Source: Taklimakanibacter sp049323275
Lineage (GTDB): Bacteria; Pseudomonadota; Alphaproteobacteria; Rhizobiales; Aestuariivirgaceae
Direction: 5' to 3'
Assembly (NCBI GenBank): GCA_049323275.1
Contig: JBMOOM010000064.1
Location: forward strand, 11,849 to 75,848
Length of the DNA stretch: 64,000 nt
The translations under genes and the position numbers were made by a program. The notes beneath the pieces are model-generated. The model was not told the origin of the DNA. It did not search any database and worked only from the letters and a program-made list of their open reading frames with translations. Shown here piece by piece: positions 25,503 through 33,230 of this stretch. The stretch's first letter is position 1. Every line of letters starts with the position of its first letter.

Positions 25503-25847
25503 GTTCCTGGCGTCTCCATCTCCCTTGACCCTGAGGCTAGCATCGGAAAAAAGATTAAGTCAATTGGAATTCAAAAAACACGATTCGGGGTGGTTGCAGG
25601 GATTTGCAGGCAAATGCACGGTATTTTCGCGAAACCGGGACGGCCTCCAATGGAATCAAGGGCTTGCCAGCGCGGGGGCAGGGAAATTCCACCGGGCCAC
25701 CGCGCGTCCGCCCTACCGCCTTTCGCCCCTGGCCAGCCCTACTCCAACCGTCGCGCATCGGCGCCTCCATTGACTTCGTGGACATAAGTGGCCGACGACG
25801 GCCCATGAAAGAAAGCTGAAAAGCTGAAAACTGAAACGGAGGTTGGC
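25503..25847. promoter_or_regulatory. Intergenic region between ROK repressor and DUF5681 gene
   Basis: This 345-bp space carries the promoters of two diverging transcripts. AT-rich DNA next to the ROK gene (about 25545-25580) is the likely promoter and operator of the sugar operon. Near the other end there is a short tandem repeat, AGCTGAAA in three variants at about 25815-25838, followed by GGAGG for the DUF5681 gene. No further gene is convincing here. Confidence 0.4.
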
Positions 25848-26342
25848 ATGGCCGGGAATTCAGGAGGATCGGAAGGCGGCGGGTACAAGGTCGGCTATGG
25901 CCGCCCGCCGGCATGGACGCGCTTTCGCAAAGGCATGTCCGGCAATCCCTCGGGAAAACCCAAGGGCACCAGGAACCGGCCGCGTCCGGAAAGCGACAAG
26001 CTGCGGGAATTGATCCGCCGGGAAGCCTATCGGCCGGTCAAGATAAAGGTCGACGGCAACGAGATCACCGTGCCGCTGGCCCAGGCCGCGCTCAGATCGC
26101 TCGGCACGTCGGCGCTCAAGGGCGAGACCCGCGCGCTGGCCATCTTCCTCAAGATGCTGCATGCCGGCGCCGCCGAGACGGACGCGCTGCTGGAAGAGCT
26201 GCGGGACGAAGCACCCGAGCCCGACGGACCGCCGGTCGAGTTCAGGATCGTCGACGTCGTCGATGGCCGTCCGGTGCCGTCGGATGAGGTGTATTATCCG
26301 TATGGGGGTGGGCCTGCGCCGAAAGATCGTCAAGACAAATAG
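25848..26342 (+). CDS. DUF5681 domain protein
   Basis: A basic protein of 164 residues. The N-terminal signature GYGRPPAWTRFRKGMSGNPS followed by GKPKGTRNRP identifies DUF5681, a domain of unknown role common in alphaproteobacterial genomes and in prophages. A second part (about 60-110) has VPLAQAALRSLGTSALKGET, and the C-terminus is acidic and Pro-rich. GGAGG lies 8 nt upstream. No phage genes surround it here, so it looks like a chromosomal solitary copy. Confidence 0.75.
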   Translation: MAGNSGGSEGGGYKVGYGRPPAWTRFRKGMSGNPSGKPKGTRNRPRPESDKLRELIRREAYRPVKIKVDGNEITVPLAQAALRSLGTSALKGETRALAIFLKMLHAGAAETDALLEELRDEAPEPDGPPVEFRIVDVVDGRPVPSDEVYYPYGGGPAPKDRQDK

Positions 26343-26505
26343 AGATAGCGTCAGCGCAAGAGAATGGTCGTGCGCTGAAGTACTCGGCTGTGTATCACCG
26401 TGCTCCGCAGTTGTCGTCCCCGCAGGAGGCCTTCGCGTGAATTCGCAGACCATGGGCGGTCAATTCCCTTGAAGGCCGTGCCGATCTTAACTAGTCAGCG
26501 AAACA

Positions 26506-27411
26506 ATGAGCAGAGCAGTATCTATGAACTTCGAATCCGTCCTCGCTGACAAACGTTTCGAGCTTGGTGAAGGTCCGTTTTATGACGTTGCAAGTCGCAC
26601 GCTCTATTGGGTTGACATCATTGCCTGCGAGGCTCGTTCGCTGAGCTGCGCCTCAGGAGGCATGCGGACATGGATCTTCGATCAGCCTGTCTCAGCCGTC
26701 GTGCCGCGCACGAAGGGCGGGCTACTGGTAGCCCTCGCCAACGGCCTCGCCTTTCTCGATCCTGAAACCGGCAGGCACACGCCTTTCGTCGCGCCGGAAG
26801 GTCCGGACAGCGGCAATCGCTCGAACGAGGCGCGCGTCGATCCGCAGGGGCGCTTCTGGCTCGGCACCATGCAGAACAATATCGGGCCCGCCGGCGAAGG
26901 CCTGCCGATCACACGCGCGCAAGGGGCGCTTTATCGCGTGACGGCCGACGGCGCGGTCACGCGCATGGAGAAGGATATCGGCATCTCCAACACGCTGTGC
27001 TGGGACGAGGCGCGGGGCCGGCTCTATTTCGCCGATACGCGGGCGGGGACGATCTTCGTTTATGACTGGGACGGCGCCACGGGCGAGATCGCCAACCGCC
27101 GGGTCTTCGCCGGGCCGCATGAGCGCGGCTTTCCCGATGGCTCGGCGCTCGATTCGCAAGGCTATCTGTGGAATGCGCGCTGGGGCGGCTCGTGCCTCAT
27201 CCGCTACGCGCCCGACGGCCGGGTCGACCGCATCATCGAGGTGCCGGTGCAGCAGCCGACCTCCTGCGTCTTCGCCGGCGACGATCTGAAGACGCTTTAT
27301 GTCACCTCGGCCCGCGCCGGGCTCGGCGATCAGGCGAATGAGTTCGATGGCGCCTTGCTGCGCGCCGATGCCGATGTCGCGGGTCAGCGCTGCACGGCCT
27401 TCGCCGGCTGA
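26506..27411 (+). CDS. SMP-30/gluconolactonase-family lactonase
   Basis: A six-bladed beta-propeller protein of 301 residues. Candidate divalent-metal ligands are E22 in LGEGPFYD, the Asn in GSNEARVD-like and GISNTLCWD segments, and the Asp in FPDGSALD. The family hydrolyses sugar lactones such as glucono-, arabino- or fuconolactone. It lies upstream of, and on the opposite strand to, the sugar-dehydrogenase operon at 18434-25502, and would supply the lactone-opening step after an SDR. A second ATG at 26524 is possible as the start. Confidence 0.85.
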   Translation: MSRAVSMNFESVLADKRFELGEGPFYDVASRTLYWVDIIACEARSLSCASGGMRTWIFDQPVSAVVPRTKGGLLVALANGLAFLDPETGRHTPFVAPEGPDSGNRSNEARVDPQGRFWLGTMQNNIGPAGEGLPITRAQGALYRVTADGAVTRMEKDIGISNTLCWDEARGRLYFADTRAGTIFVYDWDGATGEIANRRVFAGPHERGFPDGSALDSQGYLWNARWGGSCLIRYAPDGRVDRIIEVPVQQPTSCVFAGDDLKTLYVTSARAGLGDQANEFDGALLRADADVAGQRCTAFAG

Positions 27412-27417
27412 CGAGAC

Positions 27418-27621
27418 CTATTGCTGCTTGCGGGCTTGGTTGAGCTCGATGCGGATATGGAAGATGCGCTCGCTGTCGGGGCCGGTCTCGACCAGCGCCG
27501 CCAGCTCATCGAGACTCTCGATATAGTCGACATGCTGGCGCGGCTCGTCCTGATATTGCCGGAACACGACCCATTTGCGCAGCGTCGGGGCGACCGCGCC
27601 CGCTCTTTTCAAATTCGACAT
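27418..27621 (-). CDS. Small hypothetical protein
   Basis: A protein of 67 residues starting at ATG 27621, preceded by GGGGGAGAC. It has a Trp-rich centre (TLRKWVVFRQYQDEPRQHVD) and a C-terminal segment SERIFHIRIELNQARKQQ. No domain is recognised. It is convergent with the lactonase gene, 6 nt apart. The upstream region to 27915 is AT-richer than average and holds no other clear gene. Confidence 0.5.
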   Translation of the reverse strand: MSNLKRAGAVAPTLRKWVVFRQYQDEPRQHVDYIESLDELAALVETGPDSERIFHIRIELNQARKQQ

Positions 27622-27915
27622 TGCCGTCTCCCCCAGTTGAGCCTGGCGTCGGTAGCGAACTTCGTTCCATCCCCGGCGCCGACATTCCAGGTAGAGAAGT
27701 CCGCATCCCTTATCGTTTTCGGATGCAATCAATTTCATGCAATTTGTTTTAATTGCACAACACAATTGAGGATGCAACAAAAAGCGACGTACCGGAAGAT
27801 GGCCTCGCCCAAGGCCGGATTCCGCCGGATCTCAGGCGAAATTATCCCCGTTTCGCCGGCCATCGGCAACCGGCATGTTTTTTAATCGGTTTTGCTTGGT
27901 AAATATCCACAGCCC

Positions 27916-28188
27916 TCATTCGCGCCAGACGAAGCCGGTGCGCGGATCGACGCGGAAGATGTAGGTGCGTCCTTTCCTGACCGCATAGAAGGAATAGACC
28001 GGGGTGACGCAGCTCTTGACCCGCACCGGGGAATAGCCCCTTTCGCGCACCATGTGGCGGGCGGTATTGCAGGACAGCCGCCAATTGTCCTTGATGCGGT
28101 ATCTGGCCTTCGCATCGGCGGCGGTGCTGCCGGTCCCGCCGAACACGACGAGCGCGGCGATGAGGGTGAGGGCGGCTGTTTTCTTCAT
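27916..28188 (-). CDS. Small exported hypothetical protein with two cysteines
   Basis: A protein of 90 residues with a clear signal peptide (MKKTAALTLIAALVVFGGTG, likely cut after ADA near residue 26). The mature part has two cysteines, C40 and C60, which could form a disulphide in the periplasm, and ends GRTYIFRVDPRTGFVWRE. Similar small secreted proteins are common in rhizobia; the function is unknown. It has its own promoter region toward the dha operon (28189-28423), which is AT-rich and has no other gene. Confidence 0.72.
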   Translation of the reverse strand: MKKTAALTLIAALVVFGGTGSTAADAKARYRIKDNWRLSCNTARHMVRERGYSPVRVKSCVTPVYSFYAVRKGRTYIFRVDPRTGFVWRE

Positions 28189-28423
28189 AAGGTCAACTCC
28201 AGAGATGATTTTAGCCGAAAGGCCTCTCTCATGATCAATACGCTTGAGGTCTGCCCGGGTTTCCGGGCAATTAGCCGGCACGGTGACCGGAAAGCGGTGT
28301 GGTTCGTTCAGCATTCTTTCCGCGGCGCAGCAAGATGACTTCGCAGATGCACTGCAATCGGCTTGTTCTGTTTAGCAATATGCTATTTACTAAACAAAAT
28401 ACTGAACATCGAGGAGCGCTCGA

Positions 28424-29026
28424 ATGACGCCGGATCTTGGCACGCTGCTGGATGCCGTCGCCCGCCGCGTCATCGCCCATGCGGAGGAGCTGACGGCGCT
28501 CGATTCGGCCATCGGCGATGCCGATCACGGGCTCAATATGAAGCGCGGCTTCGAGGCGGTGCTGGCCGACAAGGCGAGTATCCTGGCGAAGCCCTTGCCG
28601 GAAGCGCTGAAGGCGGTCGGCATGACGCTGGTCATGAAAGTGGGCGGCGCCTCGGGCCCCCTCTATGGCACCTTGTTCCTGACGCTCGGCAAGGAATTGC
28701 CGGCGGAGCCGACCCTGGCCGATCTCGCCCGCGCGCTCACCGCCGCGGTCGAGGCGATCAAGGCGCGCGGCAAGGCCGATTTCGACAACAAGACGATGCT
28801 CGACGTGCTGGGCCCGGTCGCCCGGCATCTCGGCGACGGCGGCGCCAGTTTCGATAGCGTGCGGGCGCTGGCACATGAGCGGGCGCAGGCGACCGTGCCG
28901 ATGAAGGCGATCCGGGGCCGCGCGTCGTTTCTGGGCGAGCGCTCCATCGGCCATATGGATCCGGGCGCCCGGTCGAGCGAATTACTGATCGCCGCCGTGT
29001 GTGATGAGCTCCAGGGTCAGGTGTGA
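28424..29026 (+). CDS. dhaL: Dihydroxyacetone kinase ADP-binding subunit DhaL
   Basis: A protein of 200 residues: an eight-helix barrel that holds ADP through Mg ions bound by aspartates, seen here in LDSAIGDADHGLNMKRGFE (about 25-43), and the later MKVGGASGPLYGTLF and MLDVLGP segments. DhaL keeps its ADP as a cofactor, accepts phosphate from DhaM, and passes it to dihydroxyacetone on DhaK. It is the first gene of dhaL-dhaM-HPr-EI-dhaK. Confidence 0.9.
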   Translation: MTPDLGTLLDAVARRVIAHAEELTALDSAIGDADHGLNMKRGFEAVLADKASILAKPLPEALKAVGMTLVMKVGGASGPLYGTLFLTLGKELPAEPTLADLARALTAAVEAIKARGKADFDNKTMLDVLGPVARHLGDGGASFDSVRALAHERAQATVPMKAIRGRASFLGERSIGHMDPGARSSELLIAAVCDELQGQV

Positions 29027-29036
29027 GGACTGAAGC

Positions 29037-29429
29037 ATGAAAGACAAGGTCGGCATCGTCATCGTCTCGCATTCGATCGACGTGGCGCGCGGCACCGCGG
29101 ACATGGTGCGCCAGATGGTGGGCGACAGCGTGCCCGTCGCCTTCTGCGGCGGCAATCCCGAAGGCGGGCTCGGCACCGATGTCGCCAAGATCATGAAGGC
29201 GATCGACGAGGCCTGGTCGGAGAAAGGCGTCGCCCTCCTGGTCGACCTGGGCGGCGCGGAAACCAACAGCGAGATGGCGGTCGAGCTGCTCGACCCCGAG
29301 CGCCAGGCCAGGGTGGTGATCTGCAACGCGCCGATCGTCGAGGGCGCCGTGATGGCGGCGACCGAAGCCTCGGGCGGCGGCTCGCTCGAGGAAGTCCGCC
29401 GCACGGCGGAGGAGCTGTCGCCGCAATGA
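29037..29429 (+). CDS. dhaM: PTS-dependent dihydroxyacetone kinase phosphotransferase subunit DhaM
   Basis: A protein of 130 residues made of a single EIIA-mannose-type domain; the phosphate-carrying histidine is H12 in IVSHSIDVARG. In E. coli DhaM this domain is fused to HPr- and EI-like parts; here those are separate genes downstream. It takes phosphate from HPr and re-phosphorylates ADP on DhaL. It lies 10 nt after dhaL. Confidence 0.88.
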   Translation: MKDKVGIVIVSHSIDVARGTADMVRQMVGDSVPVAFCGGNPEGGLGTDVAKIMKAIDEAWSEKGVALLVDLGGAETNSEMAVELLDPERQARVVICNAPIVEGAVMAATEASGGGSLEEVRRTAEELSPQ

Positions 29430-29492
29430 GAAATCGCTCTATCATGCGCGGCCAGATCTCCTCGCCTCTCGAAGAGGTTGTCGAATTCGCCC

Positions 29493-29691
29493 ATCCTTCT
29501 CCTTCCCTGCGCGAAGCGCGGGGAAGGTGGCGCGTGAGCGCCGGATGGGGTGGTGCAACCGACGGAATTCCTGGAAGACCGCGCGGGCATGTTTCGGCAC
29601 GGAATCTGACAAATGTCGAGGCTCACCACTCACGCGGAACCACCCCCATCCGGCGCTGCGCGCCACCTTCCCCCGCTTCGCGGAGGAAGGA
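29493..29691. repeat. Composite palindromic element of a second sequence family
   Basis: The 325-bp space between dhaM and the HPr gene holds a left arm (about 29500-29553, with CTGCGCGAAGCGCGGGGAAGG) and an inverted right arm (about 29640-29691, with CCCATCCGGCGCTGCGCGCC) around a core of about 86 bp. The arrangement, and the GCGGAACCACCC border of the right arm, match the elements at 20249 and 22253, although arm sequences differ. It could attenuate expression between dhaM and HPr. Confidence 0.75.
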
Positions 29692-29754
29692 GGAGGTGCG
29701 TGAGTATGAGAGCGCCGCCCTCGCGGGGCGAGGGGAAACCTGGGAGGGATCGCG

Positions 29755-30057
29755 ATGACCGACCACATCTCCGCCTCCGTCGTGATCCGCCACAAGGTCG
29801 GGCTGCATGCCAGGCCTTCGGTCAAGCTCACCCAGCTGGCCAAGACCTTCGCCGCCACCATCCAGATCGCCGGCGCGCCGGAGGGGCCGTGGATCGACGC
29901 CAAGAGCATCGTCAAGGTCATGGCGATGAAAGCGAAGCAGGATTCGACGCTTTATCTGCAAGCGAGCGGCGCCGACGCGGCGGCGGCGGTCGATGCTCTG
30001 GTCGGCCTGGTCACGCGGGATTTCGACGAGGATGGGGCGCATGCGGCCGCCGGTTGA
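29755..30057 (+). CDS. ptsH: HPr-family phosphocarrier protein
   Basis: A protein of 100 residues with the HPr active-site pattern KVGLHARPSV; H18 carries phosphate. The regulatory-serine region reads DAKSIVKVMAMKAKQ. It receives phosphate from the Enzyme I encoded directly after it and, by position, hands it to DhaM. The start of the EI gene overlaps its last 17 nt, so the two are made together. The C-terminus is slightly extended (DFDEDGAHAAAG). Confidence 0.88.
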   Translation: MTDHISASVVIRHKVGLHARPSVKLTQLAKTFAATIQIAGAPEGPWIDAKSIVKVMAMKAKQDSTLYLQASGADAAAAVDALVGLVTRDFDEDGAHAAAG

Positions 30058-31639
30058 GATCAAAGGCCGGCCGGCCTCGGACGGCATCTTCTCGGGCCCG
30101 GTCGTTTTCCTGAGCGCGACCGAAGCCGAGCGCCGGCCCTCCGGCGATCCGGCGGTCGAGCGCCGCGATTTCGACGCGGCCGTCGCCGCCGCCATCGCCG
30201 GACTGACCCGGCTCGTCGCCGGCGCCCAAGGCGAGGGCGCCGACATGCTGGCCTTCCAGATTGCGCTGCTCGAGGACGAAACGCTGCTGGCGCCGGCGCG
30301 CGACCTGATCGCGCAGGGAAAATCCGCCGATATCGCCTGGCGCAAGACGGTCGATGCCGAGATCGTCGGCTATGACATATCGGACGATGATTATTTCCGC
30401 GCCCGCGCCGCCGACCTCAAGGACATGCGTGACCGCGTGCTGCGTGCGCTCGCCGGCAAGGGCGCCCGTCAAGCCGAGCCCGGCGCCATCCTCATCGGCG
30501 ATGACGTGCCGCCGTCACTCTTTCTCGAGGCCGACTGGTCGCAGGGCGGCGCCATCGCGCTGAGCCAGGGCAGCCCGTCGAGCCATGTCGCGATCCTGGC
30601 GCGCGCCAAGGGCGTGCCGATGGTGGTCGGCCTCGGCGATGTCGCCGGCGATGGCCATGAGGAAGCGGCGATCGACGGTGCGCAAGGCCTCCTCGTTCTG
30701 AGCCCCGATGCGGCGCAGAAGCAGCTGTGGTCTGAGAAGTCCGCCGCGCTCGCTGCGCAGCGCGCCCGCGAGACGCCGTTTCTCGACCGGCCGGCGCGCC
30801 TCGAGGACGGCACGCAAGTCGAGCTCCTGATCAATGTCGCCGGGCCCGATGAGCTCGGCGTGCTCGATCCCGGCCATTGCGACGGCATCGGCCTGATGCG
30901 CTCGGAGTTCCTGTTCCGCGACGGCCGGCCGCTGCCCGACGAGGAGATGCAATATCGCGCCTATCGCCGCTTCTTGGAATGGGCGGGCGACAAGCCGGTC
31001 ATCATCCGCACCCTCGATATCGGCGGCGACAAGCCGGTCAGGGGGCTGACGCCGGAAGGCGAGCGCAATCCCTTTCTGGCCTTGCGCGGCGTGCGCCTGA
31101 TGCTCGCCCGCAAGGACGTGTTCACGACGCAATTGCGCGCTCTGGCGCGCGCCGCCTTGCACGGCAATCTCAAGATCATGGTGCCGATGGTCACGCTGGC
31201 GGCCGAGCTCGACGAGACGGCGGCGCTTCTCGACCGCGTGATGGCCGATCTGGCGCGCGACGGCATCGCGGCGAAACGCCCGCCGCTCGGCATCATGGTG
31301 GAAGTGCCGGCGGTGGCGATCGCGCCCGAGCTTCTGGCCGGGGCGGCCTTCTTCTCGATCGGCTCCAACGACCTCACCCAATATGTGATGGCGGCGGCGC
31401 GCGATGAGACCTCGGTCGCCGCTTTGGGCGATCCGGCGCATCCGGCGGTGCTGCGCCTCATCGCCAATGTCGCGCGTTTCGGCCGCGAGCGCGGCATTCC
31501 CGTCAGCCTGTGCGGCGACATGGCGAGCGAGCCCAGATATCTCGAAGCGCTCGTCGCCGCCGGCCTGCGCACGCTTTCCGTTTCGCCTGCCGCCATCGCC
31601 CGGGTGAAGGCGGCGCTCGCCGGAATCACAACGTCTTGA
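30041..31639 (+). CDS. ptsI: Phosphoenolpyruvate-protein phosphotransferase (Enzyme I)
   Basis: A protein of 532 residues. The phosphohistidine is H182 in SPSSHVAILARAKGVPMVVG. The PEP-binding barrel shows IGLMRSEFLF, KPVIIRTLDIGGDKP, IGSNDLTQY and the active-site cysteine in SLCGDMASEP. It passes phosphate from PEP to HPr. The length is near the 575 of housekeeping EI, slightly short at the N-terminus. The ATG at 30041 starts inside the HPr gene. Its place between dhaM and dhaK argues for a dedicated phosphate supply to dihydroxyacetone kinase. Confidence 0.9.
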   Translation: MRPPVEIKGRPASDGIFSGPVVFLSATEAERRPSGDPAVERRDFDAAVAAAIAGLTRLVAGAQGEGADMLAFQIALLEDETLLAPARDLIAQGKSADIAWRKTVDAEIVGYDISDDDYFRARAADLKDMRDRVLRALAGKGARQAEPGAILIGDDVPPSLFLEADWSQGGAIALSQGSPSSHVAILARAKGVPMVVGLGDVAGDGHEEAAIDGAQGLLVLSPDAAQKQLWSEKSAALAAQRARETPFLDRPARLEDGTQVELLINVAGPDELGVLDPGHCDGIGLMRSEFLFRDGRPLPDEEMQYRAYRRFLEWAGDKPVIIRTLDIGGDKPVRGLTPEGERNPFLALRGVRLMLARKDVFTTQLRALARAALHGNLKIMVPMVTLAAELDETAALLDRVMADLARDGIAAKRPPLGIMVEVPAVAIAPELLAGAAFFSIGSNDLTQYVMAAARDETSVAALGDPAHPAVLRLIANVARFGRERGIPVSLCGDMASEPRYLEALVAAGLRTLSVSPAAIARVKAALAGITTS

Positions 31640-31651
31640 AGGGAAACGCCG

Positions 31652-32641
31652 ATGAAGAAGCTCATCAATGATGTCGCCAATGTTCTGACCGAAAGCCTCG
31701 ACGGTTTCGCCGCCGCCCATGCCGATCTGGTGCAGCTGGGCGAGGAGCGCAAATTCATCCGCCGCAAGGCGCTGAAGGCCGGCAAGGTGGCGCTGATCTC
31801 GGGCGGCGGCTCCGGCCATGAGCCGCTGCATGGCGGCTTCGTCGGCCATGGCATGCTCGACGCCGCCTGTCCGGGCCAGGTCTTCACCTCGCCGACGCCC
31901 GACCAGATGATCGCCGCCGCCGAGGCGGTCGACCAGGGGGCGGGCGTCCTCTTCATCGTCAAGAACTATGAGGGCGACCTCATGAATTTCGAGATGGCGA
32001 AGGAAATGGCCGGCCGCGACATCGAGACCGTCGTCACCAATGACGACGTCGCGGTGGAGGACTCGCTCTATACGACGGGACGCCGCGGTGTCGCCGGCAC
32101 GCTGGTGGTCGAGAAGATCGTCGGCGCCGCCGCCGAAGCCGGTGAGGATCTTCAGGCGCTGAAAGCGCTGGGAGAAAAGGTCAACGAACGCTCGCGCTCG
32201 ATGGGCGTGGCGCTGACCAGCTGCACCGTGCCCGCCGCCGGCAAGCCGACTTTCTCGCTGGGCGACGACGAGATGGAGATGGGCGTCGGCATCCATGGCG
32301 AGCCGGGACGCCGGCGCGTGAAGCTGATGCCGGCCGACGCCATCGCCGAGGAGATGATTGTCGCCATCCTGGCCGATCTCGATGAAGCGAAGAGCTACCC
32401 CGTCCTGCTGTTCGTCAATGGCTTCGGCGGCACGCCGGCGATGGAGCTCTATCTGATGTATCACGCGGCCGAGGCCGCGCTTGCGCGCCGCGGCGTGAAG
32501 ATCGCCCGCTCGCTGGTCGGCTCTTATGTGACGTCGCTCGACATGGCCGGCTGCTCGATCACCGTGACGGCGCTGGATGAGGAGATGACGGCCCTGTGGG
32601 ACGCGCCGGTGCATACGCCCGGTCTGCGCTGGAGGATGTAG
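31652..32641 (+). CDS. dhaK: Dihydroxyacetone kinase substrate-binding subunit DhaK
   Basis: A protein of 329 residues. H215 in GIHGEPG is the histidine that binds dihydroxyacetone covalently (equivalent to H218 of E. coli). The N-terminal part has the conserved SGGGSGHEPLHGGFVG and the middle MGVALTSCTVPAAGKPTFS. With DhaL it makes dihydroxyacetone phosphate in the cytoplasm. It is 12 nt after ptsI and ends the operon. In alphaproteobacteria this branch often serves erythritol, glycerol or related polyol use, but other substrates of this fold exist. Confidence 0.9.
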   Translation: MKKLINDVANVLTESLDGFAAAHADLVQLGEERKFIRRKALKAGKVALISGGGSGHEPLHGGFVGHGMLDAACPGQVFTSPTPDQMIAAAEAVDQGAGVLFIVKNYEGDLMNFEMAKEMAGRDIETVVTNDDVAVEDSLYTTGRRGVAGTLVVEKIVGAAAEAGEDLQALKALGEKVNERSRSMGVALTSCTVPAAGKPTFSLGDDEMEMGVGIHGEPGRRRVKLMPADAIAEEMIVAILADLDEAKSYPVLLFVNGFGGTPAMELYLMYHAAEAALARRGVKIARSLVGSYVTSLDMAGCSITVTALDEEMTALWDAPVHTPGLRWRM

Positions 32642-32710
32642 CATGGATACGTCACCCCGCGAAGCGCAGGGCTGTCCGGGGAAACTCTTGGAAATACGCA
32701 GGCCTTGCCT

Positions 32711-33210
32711 GGTTTCCCCTTCTCCCGCTTGCGGGAGAAGGTGCCCGAAGGGCGGATGAGGGTGTATGGTGCCGCCATGACAACGCGGCAAATAGAGCCC
32801 AAGCGGCTGGATCAGGCTCGCCGTCTACGCCGGAATCAAACGCCGGCGGAGGAGAGGCTGTGGTCCGGTCTACGCGGTCGGCGGCTGCAAGGACATAAGT
32901 TCATTCGCCAGCATTCGATCGGCCCATTCACCGTCGACTTTCTTTGTCGCGAAGCCGCCCTCATCGTCGAAGTCGATGGCGCCACCCATTCAGAGGATCA
33001 CGACATAGAATACGATGCGCGACGCACAGCCTATCTCGGACTGAAGGGATACCGCGTCCTCCGCATCCTCAACGATGATATATTTCATCGCTTCAATGAT
33101 GTGATGGACATGATCCTCTTGGCCCTCGCGGATGAGCTGCCGCCAGACTGACCAACACCCTCATCCGCCCTGTCGGGCACCTTCTCCCGCAAGCGGGAGA
33201 AGGGGAAACC
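32711..33210. mobile_element. 500-bp inverted-repeat element enclosing a DUF559 gene
   Basis: The left terminus 32711-32764 (GGTTTCCCCTTCTCCCGCTT and onward) and the right terminus 33156-33210 are inverted copies of each other over about 54 bp, differing by one inserted base. Between them lies only the DUF559 gene, whose TGA stop is 4 nt from the right arm. The same arms, with a short non-coding core, occur at 20249, 22253 and 63863. Reading this as a mobile or once-mobile unit is an inference from the structure; no target duplication was confirmed. Bases 32666-32710 are also similar to 63820-63862. Confidence 0.6.
32777..33151 (+). CDS. DUF559 endonuclease-fold protein
   Basis: A protein of 124 residues of the DUF559 family, related to very-short-patch-repair endonucleases. 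The conserved core is seen in GHKFIRQHSIGPFTVDFLCR followed by LIVEVDGATHSED, where acidic residues (D in VDF, E and D in VEVDG) are the likely metal ligands, and the closing YRVLRILNDDIF. The N-terminal LRRNQTPAEERLWSGLRGR is also typical. It has no link to the neighbouring sugar genes and is enclosed by 54-bp inverted repeats. Confidence 0.85.
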   Translation: MTTRQIEPKRLDQARRLRRNQTPAEERLWSGLRGRRLQGHKFIRQHSIGPFTVDFLCREAALIVEVDGATHSEDHDIEYDARRTAYLGLKGYRVLRILNDDIFHRFNDVMDMILLALADELPPD

Positions 33211-33230
33211 CGTGCGGGGCGAGGGCAATA

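Noticed and set aside
30515..32791. A 758-codon antisense frame across ptsI and dhaK
   Set aside because: No recognisable domain; both sense genes have all catalytic residues.
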